Source: Candidatus Fraserbacteria bacterium (GTDB lineage Bacteria > Bipolaricaulota > Bipolaricaulia > RBG-16-55-9 > JAJCYT01). From it: a DNA stretch of 36,220 bases. How positions within the stretch are numbered: the first letter of the stretch is position 1; every line of letters starts with the position of its first letter. The stretch covers positions 67,762 to 103,981 of the forward strand of contig JAJCYT010000018.1 of assembly GCA_029262795.1 (NCBI GenBank), written 5' to 3'. The translations under genes and the position numbers were made by a program. The notes under the pieces were generated by a model, which was not told the DNA's origin, did not search any database, and was given only the letters and a program-made list of their open reading frames with translations. This document shows, piece by piece, positions 16,378 to 25,084 of this stretch.

Positions 16378-19300
16378 ATGTACACAACGCGCACCAGAAT
16401 AATTACGATTTCTTTCGGTTTGATTTTTTTACTCAGTTTCTTGTTAGGGCCGCAAATTCAGGCCCAACAACTAAACTTTCAATCTGACACTGACAATGCA
16501 AATGTGGATGGTCAAATTGAAATCTTTCAACAAAATCCAAAAATTCAACAAATGCTGCAAACGCTGTTGGTTCGCCCTCAGATGATGTCGGCTTTTAAGG
16601 CGGGTCAATTCAAGCTGGAAGACGCCAGCTTGATTGCGCCATCAAACGAGCCGACACAAATTGTGATTGAAGTGAGCAATCAAGCGTCGGTTTCTCAAGT
16701 GATTGAAGCCATCAACACCCTGGGCGGACGTTTTGAAAGCGCGTACAAAACGTCTGTGCAGGCACGGCTGACGCCCGAACAAATGAACACCCTCTCTGAT
16801 CTTGAAGCTGTTGAGTTTATTCGCCTGCCTTTAAGCAGCGGCTTGCGCCAGGTGGCCTCCGGTGGCCCAAGCCAGGGTGATGTTGTCAGTGAAGGTTTGG
16901 AAGACTTGGGTGTGGCAAGCTGGCATGAAGCCGGTTTTTCCGGCAAAGGTGTTCATGTGGGTGTGTTGGACACTTTTCTTGGCGTAGAAGACCAATTTGG
17001 CATCGAACTGCCGCCAGCCGATCGCGTGACCACGGAATCCTTTAGTCAGTCCGGTTTGCTGTTCGATCCGGATGGCAATCCGGGCATTGGCGCACACGGT
17101 GTTGGTGTGTCCGAAATTATTCACGATATTGTGCCCGATGCCGATTTGAGCTTGGCTTTTTTTGAAACAGATGTGGAGTTGCGCCAGGCCGTTGATTTTA
17201 TGATTGACCAGGAAGTGGATGTACTCAACACATCCTTGGGCCTGTATTCCGGCTGCTTGAGCGACGTAAACGGCAGCATCCTGGAACCCCAGATTGAAGA
17301 AGCGCGTCAAAAAGGCATCAACTGGATCACAGCATCCAGCAACGAAGGGGACCGTCAGCACTACAGCGCAACCTTTACAGACAACGACAACAACCGTCGC
17401 CATGAATTCAGTGATGGCGATGAGGACTTGACCTTGGACATGTTCATCTTTGAAGATGATTTCTTTGGCGACCCAGTGGCCGTTGGGTTTGTGTTTATGA
17501 ACTTTGGCTGGGATGGCCCCTGCTCGCGGGCGCAGAATCTTTACAACATTGAAGTCAGTGCGCCTGAAAATGCGTCTGAAACCTTTAAAGGCGGGTTGGA
17601 TTCTTTTAGCGATTGGCTCTGGTTTCCTGGTTTCCCCGTGCGAATTGCGATTGCCAGTTATTTCTCCGAAGACCTTTCTTTGGTGGGCACCCGCCAGAAA
17701 GTTAACTTTGCCGTAACCAAGCGCGATGAAGATACGCCCAATATGGCTTTTGAAATCTTGATTGAAAGCTGTTCCTGTGATTTTGACACCGCAGAACATT
17801 TAACGACTGAAGGCACCATCAGCCTCACCGAACCATCACAGTCTCCCAATGCGGTGAGCATTGGCGCGGTTCATCACACCCCGTCCAGTTGCCCTCGAGG
17901 CTTGTGCCCCGATGGTCAACTGTTGGTGTATTCCAGCAAAGGGCCGACCCCTCATGGCGAATTGAAGCCGGATTTGGTCGCCCCCACGCACGTCTCCACC
18001 GTCGCCTTTGGCGACTACACTGGCGATGGTCGCAATGGCAACCGTGGTTTCACCGGAACGTCTGCCGCCACACCGCATGCGGTGGGCGCATTCGCGTTGG
18101 TACTTGATGCCTTTCCTGAATTTTCGCCCGCACAGGCGTTGCAGTTTTTAGAAACCCGTAGTGAAGATGCCGGTGCGCCTGGAAAAGATACTGAATACGG
18201 CTCTGGTATTTTACTCATGGGCCAGCCCCCTGCATCTGAAGAAGACCGTACCCCGCCATTTACCCCAGTGGCGTTGAACGTGGCCCCGCAAAGCTGGACC
18301 AACAATGCCACATTTAATGTGCTGTGGACCTCTGCCAGTGACGATGTGGGGGATGTGGCCGCAGCCTGGTATAAACTTGGGTCTGCGCCCACCTCATTTA
18401 ACGATGGCACACGCACGGTCGATAACCCGTTTTCCATCACGGCCAATACAGAAGGTGAAACTGATATTTTCGTATGGCTGGAAGACAGCGCAGGCAACGT
18501 CACTCAGGCCAATCGCATTAGCGGCACGCTTCGCTATGATGCCACTGCCCCCACCGGAAAGCTGCTGCTCAATGGGGGTGACGCTTTTACCGTCGAACGA
18601 TCTGTCACTATCGATTTAACAGCGCAGGACAATGCCAGCGGGGTGGTCGAGATGCGCTTTAGTGAAGATGCGGAAAACTGGTCTGGGTTCCAATCTTTCC
18701 GCGAAACCGCCTCTTTGACACTTTCTGAAGGTTTTGGTGAAAAATCTGTGTTTGTCCAGTATCGCGATCGGGCGGGCAATTTGTCCGAACCGATTGGCTC
18801 AGATATTTCGGTCGGATTTTCTGAAACAGTTTCCTATGAAGTGAATGTGGCCGAGTTGGTGATGCTGACCATTCCAACAGATTTGATCGAGCTTCTGCCC
18901 GAAAACGCTCGCTTTGTTGACAGCAAGGACGCGTTGTTTGATCTTGGACTTTCTTTAAACGAAGACAATGGCAACATCGTTGGCACACCCAATCAGCCCG
19001 GTGTGTTTGAACTGCTTATTGATGTGGTACTGGGCGAAAGCCCGGTGGGCAACATTAACTTACAATTACAGGTTAACGTCACTCAGATTGACCTCGCCTC
19101 GAATGAAGTGGTTGGCGGTATTGCGACAGGCAATGGCTTATCCGTGGTTTATCGTATTGACGTACCTGAAGGCACGGAAAACTTGATCATTAAAGCGCGC
19201 GGGCAAGGCGGGGGCAATATTGACCTCTATGTGAGCAAAACCATGCCCATTGCCACAGTAACGTCATTGGGCAACAGTGATTTTGCATCGCGCTCTTTTG

Positions 19301-19785
19301 AATCGAGCGAAACGCTGGACCTGCATCATCCTGATCCTGGCACTTATTTCATCAGCGTACACAATCCTGAAACACTGGATCAGAAATTTTCCCTGGTCGC
19401 TACAGTGGTCACAGGTTATGCGGTTCAGATCGAACCCATTGATATTGGATTTGAATTTGCAGACCGCGTGGCCGGTGCCCCTCAAGACAACAGTTCACTT
19501 GGTCTTATCCAGTACGAAATCGAAGTCGATGATGCCGAAAGCCTCACTGTGATGCTCACCAACCTGGGTCCAGGCAATCTAAAACTCCATGTTCGTTTCG
19601 GTCAGCCTGTGGCATGGGTCAACGGGCAGGCGGTGTCCGACTGGACATCCGCTTCACGTACGGCTGTGGAATCAATCACATTGCTTGGCGAATCTTTGAA
19701 GGCAGGCGTTTATTACATTGCCATCGAAACTCAGGAGCCATTTGAACAGTCATTCCTGCTCAACACGCTCCTCGACGACATTTAA
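16378..19785 (+). CDS. Secreted subtilisin-like (S8) serine protease with Ig-like and PPC domains
   Basis: The predicted protein has 1135 residues. ATG 16378 was chosen because GGAGG (16364-16368) stands 9 nt upstream; the ATG at 16369 abuts that box. Residues 1-30 are a signal peptide ending QIQAQQ. Residues about 90-155 look like a propeptide. The catalytic domain follows, with D198 (GVLDTF), H240 (GAHGVG) and S562 (GTSAATPHAVGA). The gap between His and Ser is long and holds an inserted beta-rich region with several cysteines. After about residue 620 come two Ig-like segments (ATFNVLWTSASDD; DATAPTGKLLLNGG), a third beta-rich segment, and two PPC-like domains to the end. Such proteases degrade proteins outside the cell. 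It has its own terminator. The 166-bp gap before it holds no structure I can name. Confidence 0.92.
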   Translation: MYTTRTRIITISFGLIFLLSFLLGPQIQAQQLNFQSDTDNANVDGQIEIFQQNPKIQQMLQTLLVRPQMMSAFKAGQFKLEDASLIAPSNEPTQIVIEVSNQASVSQVIEAINTLGGRFESAYKTSVQARLTPEQMNTLSDLEAVEFIRLPLSSGLRQVASGGPSQGDVVSEGLEDLGVASWHEAGFSGKGVHVGVLDTFLGVEDQFGIELPPADRVTTESFSQSGLLFDPDGNPGIGAHGVGVSEIIHDIVPDADLSLAFFETDVELRQAVDFMIDQEVDVLNTSLGLYSGCLSDVNGSILEPQIEEARQKGINWITASSNEGDRQHYSATFTDNDNNRRHEFSDGDEDLTLDMFIFEDDFFGDPVAVGFVFMNFGWDGPCSRAQNLYNIEVSAPENASETFKGGLDSFSDWLWFPGFPVRIAIASYFSEDLSLVGTRQKVNFAVTKRDEDTPNMAFEILIESCSCDFDTAEHLTTEGTISLTEPSQSPNAVSIGAVHHTPSSCPRGLCPDGQLLVYSSKGPTPHGELKPDLVAPTHVSTVAFGDYTGDGRNGNRGFTGTSAATPHAVGAFALVLDAFPEFSPAQALQFLETRSEDAGAPGKDTEYGSGILLMGQPPASEEDRTPPFTPVALNVAPQSWTNNATFNVLWTSASDDVGDVAAAWYKLGSAPTSFNDGTRTVDNPFSITANTEGETDIFVWLEDSAGNVTQANRISGTLRYDATAPTGKLLLNGGDAFTVERSVTIDLTAQDNASGVVEMRFSEDAENWSGFQSFRETASLTLSEGFGEKSVFVQYRDRAGNLSEPIGSDISVGFSETVSYEVNVAELVMLTIPTDLIELLPENARFVDSKDALFDLGLSLNEDNGNIVGTPNQPGVFELLIDVVLGESPVGNINLQLQVNVTQIDLASNEVVGGIATGNGLSVVYRIDVPEGTENLIIKARGQGGGNIDLYVSKTMPIATVTSLGNSDFASRSFESSETLDLHHPDPGTYFISVHNPETLDQKFSLVATVVTGYAVQIEPIDIGFEFADRVAGAPQDNSSLGLIQYEIEVDDAESLTVMLTNLGPGNLKLHVRFGQPVAWVNGQAVSDWTSASRTAVESITLLGESLKAGVYYIAIETQEPFEQSFLLNTLLDDI

Positions 19786-19814
19786 TCTTTAATCAAACCA
19801 TATGAGTTACTTGA

Positions 19815-19847
19815 AGGCGACAGCGACAATGCTGTCGCCTTTTCTTT
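19815..19847 (+). terminator. Rho-independent terminator after the subtilase gene
   Basis: AGGCGACAGC (19815-19824) pairs perfectly with GCTGTCGCCT (19831-19840) around a 6-nt loop and is followed by a T-rich tail (TTTCTTTG). It lies 29 bp after the stop codon. Confidence 0.9.
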
Positions 19848-19852
19848 GTAAA

Positions 19853-19918
19853 GGCTCCGAAAGGTGGAGCCAAACTGGAGTCATGGTTGCCTAATCTGGT
19901 TTCAACCAGAAAAGGAGG
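19853..19918 (+). promoter_or_regulatory. Structured leader that may hide the metalloprotease ribosome site
   Basis: Two foldable units precede the start codon at 19925. The first is GGCTCC (19853-19858)/GGAGCC (19866-19871), whose loop contains GAAA. The second is nested: GTTGCCT pairs with AGGCAAC, which overlaps the AGGAGG ribosome site, and encloses the perfect hairpin TCTGGTT/AACCAGA. The layout recalls cyclic-di-GMP (GEMM) riboswitches (GAAA loop, then CTAA, a hairpin and AGG), but the invariant core around ACGCAAAGC is not present. I therefore call only a candidate cis-acting RNA. No promoter is evident between it and the subtilase terminator 12 bp upstream. Confidence 0.35.
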
Positions 19919-19924
19919 CAACAT

Positions 19925-22900
19925 ATGTCTCGAAAAAATCTCACGATAAGGCGGCTTTTGCAGCATAAAAACTTTATGCTGTTCTTTAGTGTCGCCCTAA
20001 TGGCGGTCAGTCTGTTGATGGCTGAATGGACGGTTTCTGCACAATCGTTTACCTGCTCCAACGATCCCTTTGAGCCAAACAACATGGATTCCCAAGCGCA
20101 TCTGATTGGGTCGAACCAGATCAGTTTTGCACAAAACCTGTTCATCTGCCCCACCAGCGATGAAGATTGGTTTGCCAAAGATTTAAAGCAGGGCGACCAA
20201 CTCACCGTCGAGGTGGACACCCGCCCCTTCAACGCAGGGTTTACCACTTTGAAAGTGTGCATTTTAGACACCAACGCATTTACCGAACTGGCCTGCAACG
20301 CACGTCAGGCGCAGCTTGAGTCGATGCAGTACACCATCCAAACAGATGGCCGCTACTACGTGATGGTGATGGGGTTCGACACAGGCACCAACGAATTTGA
20401 CTACAACATCGGCATCGTCACCACCAGCCCGCCACCGGAAGAAACCGTTGATCCACCGGATGGCACCCCCGAGCCCAGAATCACGGGACTGACCCCCAAT
20501 AGTGGCCCTCCAGGCACGCAGGTGTCCGTGGTGGGTGGCGGCTTTATTCCGTCCACTATTTTAAACCCGATGGGGTCTGTCGTTATCTTTGAAGGCTCTC
20601 CGTTAACCACCACGTATGTCGATGGGTTTGAAGTAAAATTCACCGTACCATCCAGCACGCCTTGTCCCAGCTTTGCCACCGTGCGCGTGGAAAACCCCAT
20701 CCCCAATGTGTTTTTACCACCGGTCAGCAACGACATGACCTTCCAGGTCACCTGCCCCAATGGCGGCACAACGGGCGATCAGGTCGATATAGAAATCATC
20801 AATATCGAAATGGTGCAAACGATTCAGAACCTGGATCATGCCATTCCCCTGGTCGCAGGCAAGCCCACCGTTGCTCGCGTGTATGTGAAAACCAATGGCA
20901 AATCCGTGCCTGTAGAAGCTCGCCTGTTTGCCAAGCTTGGCGGCACTTCGGTGCCTTGGTACAACAATGCCATGGGCTATACCTGCTTTGATCGCGTCAA
21001 TGCCCAGAGCAACCCCAAGTTGTCCGATTTGCGTGACAGCACCCAATTGAGCATCGATTGCGAACTGCCGCAAGCCTGGCTCAATCGCACTGGCACACTG
21101 GAACTCACAGCCGAAGTTTATATTGCTGGGGGCACATCGGGTGGTTATGGGCGCCGCTCCACATCTATGACCGACCCTGATGAAAGCAACAATAGTTTCA
21201 GCAATCGAGCCACAATTGAGTCTTCACCAGTGATGCACTTGCAAGCAGTTCAACTGCGAATTAACGGACGCGGCTTAAATTATCAACGTGATTACCGTCT
21301 GATCCACGAACACGCCAAACAAATGTACCCCAGCAGCAACGTGCAGTTGCATCCGCACCGCACCTGGGTGTATTGGAACGGCGATGTGGGTGGTATCATC
21401 AATTTGGTGTTGGGCTCTATTGGCCTGCAACGCCCTGGGCGCAACACCACTTTACTCGGTGTGGTCAATCGCAACGATGCCGGTTCTGGTCCCTGTGGTA
21501 TGGGCACGCCCATCCCTGATCGCTACAGTTGGGTGCGCGTTACTCCTGGCACACAGGGCACAAACAATTTCCAACAGGACTGCACCGCACATGAAATGGG
21601 CCACTCTCTCTGGGCCTGGCATGTGGTGGAATGTAATGAACCATTTCCCACTGATGGCAGTTATCCCTTTACCAGTGGCAACTTGAGCAATGGCAGTGGT
21701 CCCAGCGACTACTGGGGGGTCAGTGTCAGTTCGGCCAGCCGAATCAATCAGGTGTTTTCTCCACAGTCCACCAAGGACATCATGACCTACTGCAACCGAG
21801 TGTGGATATCGCCGTACACCTACGGCGTGGTCCGCGCCGGGCTTCGCGGCGGGGCAGGGTTGTCTTACAAATCCAAATGGCCTGTGGCTTCCATTTCCTC
21901 GCTGTCAGCACGCAGTCAGGGGTTTGCTGATCAAACTCATGAAACACCATTTGTGACTGCCAATGTCAATGCGGGTCAGGATTATCTGATTGTGGTGGGC
22001 ACACTTGATGCTGAAAGAGGCGAAGTCACGTTGGGCGAAACCTTTGTGCTGCCTGGCTCAATTATTGGCGATGAGTTTTCGATCAGCGAACCTGGCCCCT
22101 ATCGTATCAATGTGCTGGATGAAAACGGTTCAGAGCTAGCACATCAAACATTTAGCGTGCCCGATGGTTCTCATCACGGCGAACAAGGCGTTTTTACCGT
22201 GTTGATCCCTGCGGTTTCGGGGGCAGCACAATTCAACATCGAAGGCGATGGCGGTGTGCTTTACAGCAAAACATTTGGAAGCAATTTTCCTGAAATCTTT
22301 GGATTGGATGCTCAGCCAAGTGAAGAGATGAATGTCAATTGGGATGGCAACGATCCTGATGGCGATCCACTCACTGCCGCATTGTTTGTCAGCTTCAATG
22401 GTGGGGACAGTTGGGAGCCTGCTGCGGTTGGCTTTGAAGAAAACCAACTTGACCTCAGCGCAGAATTTTGGCCAGGGACTTCAAACGCCATGCTGCGTCT
22501 GTTTGTCAGCGACGGTTATCACACCAGCGAAACCTCGTTTGGCCCCTTTGAAGTGCTTAGCAAAGCGCCGGATGTGTTCATCACCGGCCCTGAAGAAGGC
22601 ACGCAGTTTGGTATTGACGAAGAACTGAACCTGGGCGCTGTCCATTTTTCCGCCCAGGGGTTCGATGCCGAAGACGGCCCGCTGTCCGGCGGCAGTCTCA
22701 GTTGGCAATCGGATATGGATGGTTTTCTTGGCGAAGGTGACACCATCACGGCAGCCTTAACCTCCGGCTGGCACAACGTGTCCGTCACAGCAATGGATCG
22801 CGATGGCAACAGCAACATCGCCAGCGTTCAAGTGTTTGTGTCCGATGCAGGCGATGAGATGTTTGGCGATGAACCCATTGGCCCTGGCCAAAGCATTGAA

Positions 22901-23380
22901 CAAGCGTTGGATGCCAATGGCAATAATCGCCTGGATGATGGTGAGATTAAAACCGCCATTAACCTTTGGATCAGTGGCCAGGTGGTCCCTGGCACCAGCC
23001 AGACCATCAACGACAACAAAATGAAGCAACTGATGCAAACCTGGATCAGCGGCAGTCCATTGTCGACTCAGACTGCTGAACCAATGGCGCAAACCATTCA
23101 GCCCATGAGCATCCACAAACTCAGCCTGAGCAGTCAGTCGGGCCAGTTTGCGCTCAACCTACAAGCCCTGGGTGTTGCCTCCACGCGCTTGCAAGTGTTT
23201 AACCTGGCAGGTCGAACACTGCTGGATCAGCAAGCCAGCGGCAATGGACTCAGTTTCAGAGTGTTGGATCAACACGGCAACCGCCTGGCCAATGGAGTGT
23301 ACCTTTACATAGTCACCGCCCGTGGCCTGGATGGGTCCGTCTGGCGTAGCGACATTAAAAAATTCATCGTACTCCAGTGA
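19925..23380 (+). CDS. Secreted zinc metalloprotease with PPC, IPT, dockerin-like and FlgD-like domains
   Basis: The predicted protein has 1151 residues, with an AGGAGG 6 nt before the ATG. Residues about 16-40 are a signal peptide ending TVSAQS. A PPC-like domain (DPFEPNN..., about 45-160) is followed by an IPT/TIG domain (ITGLTPNSGPPGTQVSVVGGGF, about 185-285) and a beta-rich region. The catalytic site is HEMGHSLWAWH with H556, E557, H560 and H566, a metzincin-type HExxHxxxxxH; IMTYC at 619-623 could be the Met-turn. Further beta domains follow, then an EF-hand-like loop from D996 (DANGNNRLDDGEI) with a paired WISG helix as in dockerin-like units. The last 65 residues (LANGVYLYIVTA...KKFIVL) resemble the FlgD-like/T9SS C-terminal domain. 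It should be exported and probably kept at the surface. Confidence 0.9.
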   Translation: MSRKNLTIRRLLQHKNFMLFFSVALMAVSLLMAEWTVSAQSFTCSNDPFEPNNMDSQAHLIGSNQISFAQNLFICPTSDEDWFAKDLKQGDQLTVEVDTRPFNAGFTTLKVCILDTNAFTELACNARQAQLESMQYTIQTDGRYYVMVMGFDTGTNEFDYNIGIVTTSPPPEETVDPPDGTPEPRITGLTPNSGPPGTQVSVVGGGFIPSTILNPMGSVVIFEGSPLTTTYVDGFEVKFTVPSSTPCPSFATVRVENPIPNVFLPPVSNDMTFQVTCPNGGTTGDQVDIEIINIEMVQTIQNLDHAIPLVAGKPTVARVYVKTNGKSVPVEARLFAKLGGTSVPWYNNAMGYTCFDRVNAQSNPKLSDLRDSTQLSIDCELPQAWLNRTGTLELTAEVYIAGGTSGGYGRRSTSMTDPDESNNSFSNRATIESSPVMHLQAVQLRINGRGLNYQRDYRLIHEHAKQMYPSSNVQLHPHRTWVYWNGDVGGIINLVLGSIGLQRPGRNTTLLGVVNRNDAGSGPCGMGTPIPDRYSWVRVTPGTQGTNNFQQDCTAHEMGHSLWAWHVVECNEPFPTDGSYPFTSGNLSNGSGPSDYWGVSVSSASRINQVFSPQSTKDIMTYCNRVWISPYTYGVVRAGLRGGAGLSYKSKWPVASISSLSARSQGFADQTHETPFVTANVNAGQDYLIVVGTLDAERGEVTLGETFVLPGSIIGDEFSISEPGPYRINVLDENGSELAHQTFSVPDGSHHGEQGVFTVLIPAVSGAAQFNIEGDGGVLYSKTFGSNFPEIFGLDAQPSEEMNVNWDGNDPDGDPLTAALFVSFNGGDSWEPAAVGFEENQLDLSAEFWPGTSNAMLRLFVSDGYHTSETSFGPFEVLSKAPDVFITGPEEGTQFGIDEELNLGAVHFSAQGFDAEDGPLSGGSLSWQSDMDGFLGEGDTITAALTSGWHNVSVTAMDRDGNSNIASVQVFVSDAGDEMFGDEPIGPGQSIEQALDANGNNRLDDGEIKTAINLWISGQVVPGTSQTINDNKMKQLMQTWISGSPLSTQTAEPMAQTIQPMSIHKLSLSSQSGQFALNLQALGVASTRLQVFNLAGRTLLDQQASGNGLSFRVLDQHGNRLANGVYLYIVTARGLDGSVWRSDIKKFIVLQ

Positions 23381-23400
23381 TGATCAATTGATCAAAATGA

Positions 23401-23433
23401 AAAGGTGGCCAGATCAAGCCTGGCCACCTTTTC
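23401..23433 (+). terminator. Rho-independent terminator after the metalloprotease gene
   Basis: AAAGGTGGCCA (23401-23411) pairs perfectly with TGGCCACCTTT (23421-23431), an 11-bp stem with a 9-nt loop, 20 bp after the stop codon. The 3' arm ends in a short T run. Confidence 0.88.
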
Positions 23434-23479
23434 AGCCTCAATTCCTTTTCCACTCTCGTCGCGCATAAAGCAGCTAGAT

Positions 23480-23519
23480 TTGCCTGAATTCTGATCCAGT
23501 GCTACAATCGAATTCAGGC
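23480..23519 (+). promoter_or_regulatory. livG promoter overlapped by a 10-bp inverted repeat
   Basis: TTGCCT (23480-23485) and TACAAT (23503-23508) are spaced by exactly 17 bp, a good sigma70-type promoter 33 bp before the livG ATG. GCCTGAATTC (23482-23491) and GAATTCAGGC (23510-23519) are perfect inverted arms 18 nt apart; one overlaps the -35 box and the other covers the likely start point. This is a typical repressor operator arrangement. The regulator is not in the window. Confidence 0.65.
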
Positions 23520-23540
23520 TTTTCCATTTATATTAAAATT

Positions 23541-24305
23541 ATGAACAATTCCACAGCGACGAAGACTCCCTTGCTCGAAGTTAAAAATTTGTCCAAGGCA
23601 TTTGGAAATTTACTCGCCACCAACAACGTGAGCTTCCAGATTGAACCGGGCGAAATCAAAGCCGTTATCGGCCCCAATGGGGCAGGTAAAACCACCCTGT
23701 TTAATTTGATCACAGGGTCACTGAAACCCTCTGAGGGCGATGTGTTTTTTCAGGACGAAAAAATTTCGGGCCTGTCACCCCATGCCATTTCCGCAAAGGG
23801 AATGGCCAGATCGTTTCAATTACTCAATTTGTTTCCCAACCTGACCGTGTTTGAAAATATACGTTTAGCAGTACAGGTCAATCATGACAATAAAAGATCA
23901 TTGTTTGCCTCTGCCGATCATTTGCCAGGCATTCGGGAAAAAACAGAAAAGCTGCTTGAGCGTGTTGGCCTGAGTAAATATGCCTATCAGCCCGCTTCAA
24001 AAATCTCCTATGGCGACCAGCGGTCTTTGGAAATTGGTCTGGCCCTGGCAACCGACCCCACGCTGTTGATGCTGGATGAGCCAACATCCGGTATGTCGCC
24101 TCTGGAATCGGAAGACATCGCCAAGCTCATCAAAGAAATTTCAACAGATCTAACCATTTTGCTGATTGAGCATCATATCGACATGGTCATGGCCTTGGCC
24201 GACAGCATCCTGGTGATGCATTACGGGGAAAAACTGGCGGATGGCACCCCTCAGGATGTGGCTGCTGACAAACAGGTTCAAGAGGCTTATTTGGGAGGTT
24301 TTTAA
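23541..24305 (+). CDS. livG: Liv-type ABC transporter ATP-binding protein LivG
   Basis: This is one of two ATPase subunits of a branched-chain amino acid/organic acid ABC importer, working at the inner face of the membrane with LivF, LivH and LivM. The 254-residue protein has Walker A (GPNGAGKTT), the Q-loop region (ARSFQLLNLFPNLTVFENI, typical of LivG), a signature variant ISYGDQRSLEIGLAL, Walker B (LLMLDEPTSGM) and the H-loop (LLIEHHIDMV). ATG 23541 was chosen; the frame extends to a GTG at 23499, but that lies inside the promoter. No clear Shine-Dalgarno precedes the ATG. Its TAA is directly followed by the livF ATG. The substrate may be an aromatic acid, judged from the genes nearby. Confidence 0.9.
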   Translation: MNNSTATKTPLLEVKNLSKAFGNLLATNNVSFQIEPGEIKAVIGPNGAGKTTLFNLITGSLKPSEGDVFFQDEKISGLSPHAISAKGMARSFQLLNLFPNLTVFENIRLAVQVNHDNKRSLFASADHLPGIREKTEKLLERVGLSKYAYQPASKISYGDQRSLEIGLALATDPTLLMLDEPTSGMSPLESEDIAKLIKEISTDLTILLIEHHIDMVMALADSILVMHYGEKLADGTPQDVAADKQVQEAYLGGF

Positions 24306-25019
24306 ATGTCTCTGCTTCAAGTCAACGACATTCACACCTATTATGGCCAAAGTCATGTACTCCACGGCATGAACCTTGAAGTAAAACCCAATGAAGCTGT
24401 ATCGTTGCTGGGCCGCAACGGGGCGGGCAAAACCACCACCATTCACAGCATCATGGGCCTAACGCCACCGCGCGAAGGTGACATCACTTTTTCTGGCACA
24501 GCCATTCAGAAAAAACCACCCTATCAAATTTTTGCTCATGGCATTCGAATTGTGCCACAGGGACGACGCATTATCCCAACGCTGTCTGTTGAAGAAAATA
24601 TGAAACTGGCTGCCTTTCAGGCGGTCAGCAAAAATCAGCAGGAAGAAATTGAACGCGTTTACGAATACTTTCCCATTCTGCCTGAACGTCGACGGCAAAA
24701 GGCAGGCCACCTCAGTGGAGGAGAACGCCAAATGCTGGCCATTGCCCGTGCCTTGCTGGGCAAACCTCAATTGATTCTTATGGACGAACCCAGCGAAGGG
24801 CTGGCCCCCATCATCGTTCGTGAAATTGCTGAAATCATCACAAAAATCAAAGCCACAGGCGTGTCAATTTTGCTGGCTGAACAAAACGTAAAAATGGCTT
24901 TGTTTGCCTCAGACCGTCACTACATCATTGATCAAGGCACAACAAAATATACGGGCAGCACACAGGAATTGGAAACACATCCAGAGATTCTGGAAGAGTT
25001 TTTGGGTATTTCTGTTTAA
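24306..25019 (+). CDS. livF: Liv-type ABC transporter ATP-binding protein LivF
   Basis: The second ATPase subunit of the importer, 237 residues as usual for LivF. It shows Walker A (GRNGAGKTTT), the LivF-typical IVPQGRRIIPTLSVEENM Q-loop segment, the signature LSGGERQMLAIARAL, Walker B (LILMDEPSEGL) and the switch region (ILLAEQNVKMAL). Its ribosome site GGAGG lies inside the last codons of livG, so the two are translationally coupled. The membrane subunits are not next but follow after the DUF3179 gene, an unusual split of the operon. Confidence 0.92.
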   Translation: MSLLQVNDIHTYYGQSHVLHGMNLEVKPNEAVSLLGRNGAGKTTTIHSIMGLTPPREGDITFSGTAIQKKPPYQIFAHGIRIVPQGRRIIPTLSVEENMKLAAFQAVSKNQQEEIERVYEYFPILPERRRQKAGHLSGGERQMLAIARALLGKPQLILMDEPSEGLAPIIVREIAEIITKIKATGVSILLAEQNVKMALFASDRHYIIDQGTTKYTGSTQELETHPEILEEFLGISV

Positions 25020-25084
25020 GTTAAAACCTGCTATAACCATTCAATCTCAATTCAGGGTGAGGTGAATACAGCAAGAGGTGCTTG

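Noticed and set aside
16831..17799. Minus-strand open frame of 322 codons
   Set aside because: It lies wholly antisense to the subtilase catalytic domain, whose triad and fold motifs are clear on the plus strand.
19853..19918. Firm call of a cyclic-di-GMP riboswitch
   Set aside because: The general order of elements is similar, but the conserved GEMM core (around ACGCAAAGC) and its closing stem are not found.
23499..23540. GTG start of livG at 23499
   Set aside because: The added codons lie inside the -10 region and operator of a good promoter and are not typical of LivG N-termini.
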